Source: CALVGQ01 sp964370435 | Lineage (GTDB): Bacteria > Bacillota_I > Bacilli_A > Erysipelotrichales > Erysipelotrichaceae | Length of the DNA: 6,162 nucleotides | NCBI GenBank assembly: GCA_964370435.1 | Contig: CAYJJG010000037.1 | Location: 1-6,162, forward strand | Direction of reading: 5' to 3' | Shown here: positions 6,009-6,162 of the stretch, piece by piece | Numbering within the stretch: the stretch's first letter is position 1 | Layout: every line of letters starts with the position of its first letter | The notes under the pieces: model-generated | Told to the model about the DNA's origin: nothing | Databases searched by the model: none | What the model saw: only the letters and a program-made list of their open reading frames with translations | Position numbers and translations under genes: made by a program

Positions 6009-6162
6009 ATAAATTAATGGATGAATTATTACAACAAGAAAAAGAAAATATGTTTCCCTACATGAACGCAACTTTAGCTTATTCCCTTGGCAATGTCATT
6101 GTTCAAAAGGCAATAAAAGAAAATTTACAGCTGTGTGTAGATATTCATGCTTATAATAAAAC
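6005..6162 (+). CDS. UPF0303/DUF336-like protein, N-terminal part (runs off the window)
   Basis: Fifty-two codons are visible, starting MNKLMDELLQQEKENMFP and ending at the window edge in LQLCVDIHAYNK. The opening helix ending in F-P, the following ALAYSLG-like helix (TLAYSLGNVIVQKAIKEN) and a strand reading CVDI resemble the start of UPF0303 proteins, a branch of the GlcG/HbpS (DUF336) fold sometimes annotated heme-degrading. Function in bacteria is not established. The start is clear: AAAGGAG (5991-5997) lies 7 bp upstream, and the ATG overlaps the TGA of the HAD gene by 4 bp, so the two are translationally coupled. The assignment is moderate because only about a third of the protein is present. 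Confidence 0.6.
   Translation, partial: MNKLMDELLQQEKENMFPYMNATLAYSLGNVIVQKAIKENLQLCVDIHAYNK

Noticed and set aside
1..6162. CRISPR array, tRNA/rRNA genes, insertion sequences or attachment sites
   Set aside because: No regularly spaced direct repeats, cloverleaf-like structures, transposase-like proteins or terminal repeats were seen on either strand.

Overview
The window is AT-rich bacterial DNA with strong AAGGAG-type ribosome binding sites, short intergenic gaps and hairpin/T-tract terminators. This points to a low-GC Bacillota species. The sugar-acid genes closely resemble, from memory, the streptococcal hyaluronan/chondroitin utilisation set. The TPR gene is of a type I associate with gut Bacillota such as Erysipelotrichia or clostridia. 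I cannot name a genus. An animal-associated commensal or pathogen that feeds on host glycosaminoglycans is the most natural reading, but it is an inference.

Layout. (1) Positions 1-1869, plus strand: the 3' part of a tetratricopeptide-repeat protein, then a MupG/DUF871 family glycosidase whose ribosome binding site lies inside the end of the TPR gene. (2) 1911-1957: a perfect 18-bp inverted repeat that serves as a two-way terminator between convergent genes. (3) 1961-3317, minus strand: a RegR-like LacI-family repressor followed 16 bp later by kdgF, a small cupin. (4) 3318-3487: a 170-bp divergent control region with two promoters and two matching LacI-type operators whose centres are 116 bp apart. 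(5) 3488-4934, plus strand: dhuD (SDR dehydrogenase, usually annotated gluconate 5-dehydrogenase) and dhuI (RpiB/LacA/LacB-type isomerase), closed by a terminator at 4946-4981. (6) 4982-5216: non-coding; I see only a promoter near its right end. (7) 5217-6162, plus strand: a Cof-type HAD phosphatase overlapping by 4 bp the start of a UPF0303/DUF336 gene that runs off the window.

How the genes work together. KdgF, DhuI and DhuD cover three consecutive cytoplasmic steps. KdgF opens the 4,5-unsaturated uronate released by an unsaturated glucuronyl hydrolase to give 5-keto-4-deoxyuronate (DHU). DhuI isomerises this to 3-deoxy-D-glycero-2,5-hexodiulosonate. DhuD reduces that to 2-keto-3-deoxygluconate (KDG). 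The repressor sits between the two arms, and each arm has an operator on its promoter, so all four genes probably form one regulon. The lyase, unsaturated glucuronyl hydrolase, PTS transporter, KDG kinase and KDPG aldolase are absent here and must be elsewhere. The dhuD-dhuI operon is closed by a terminator, so the lower steps are not directly downstream in the same transcript.
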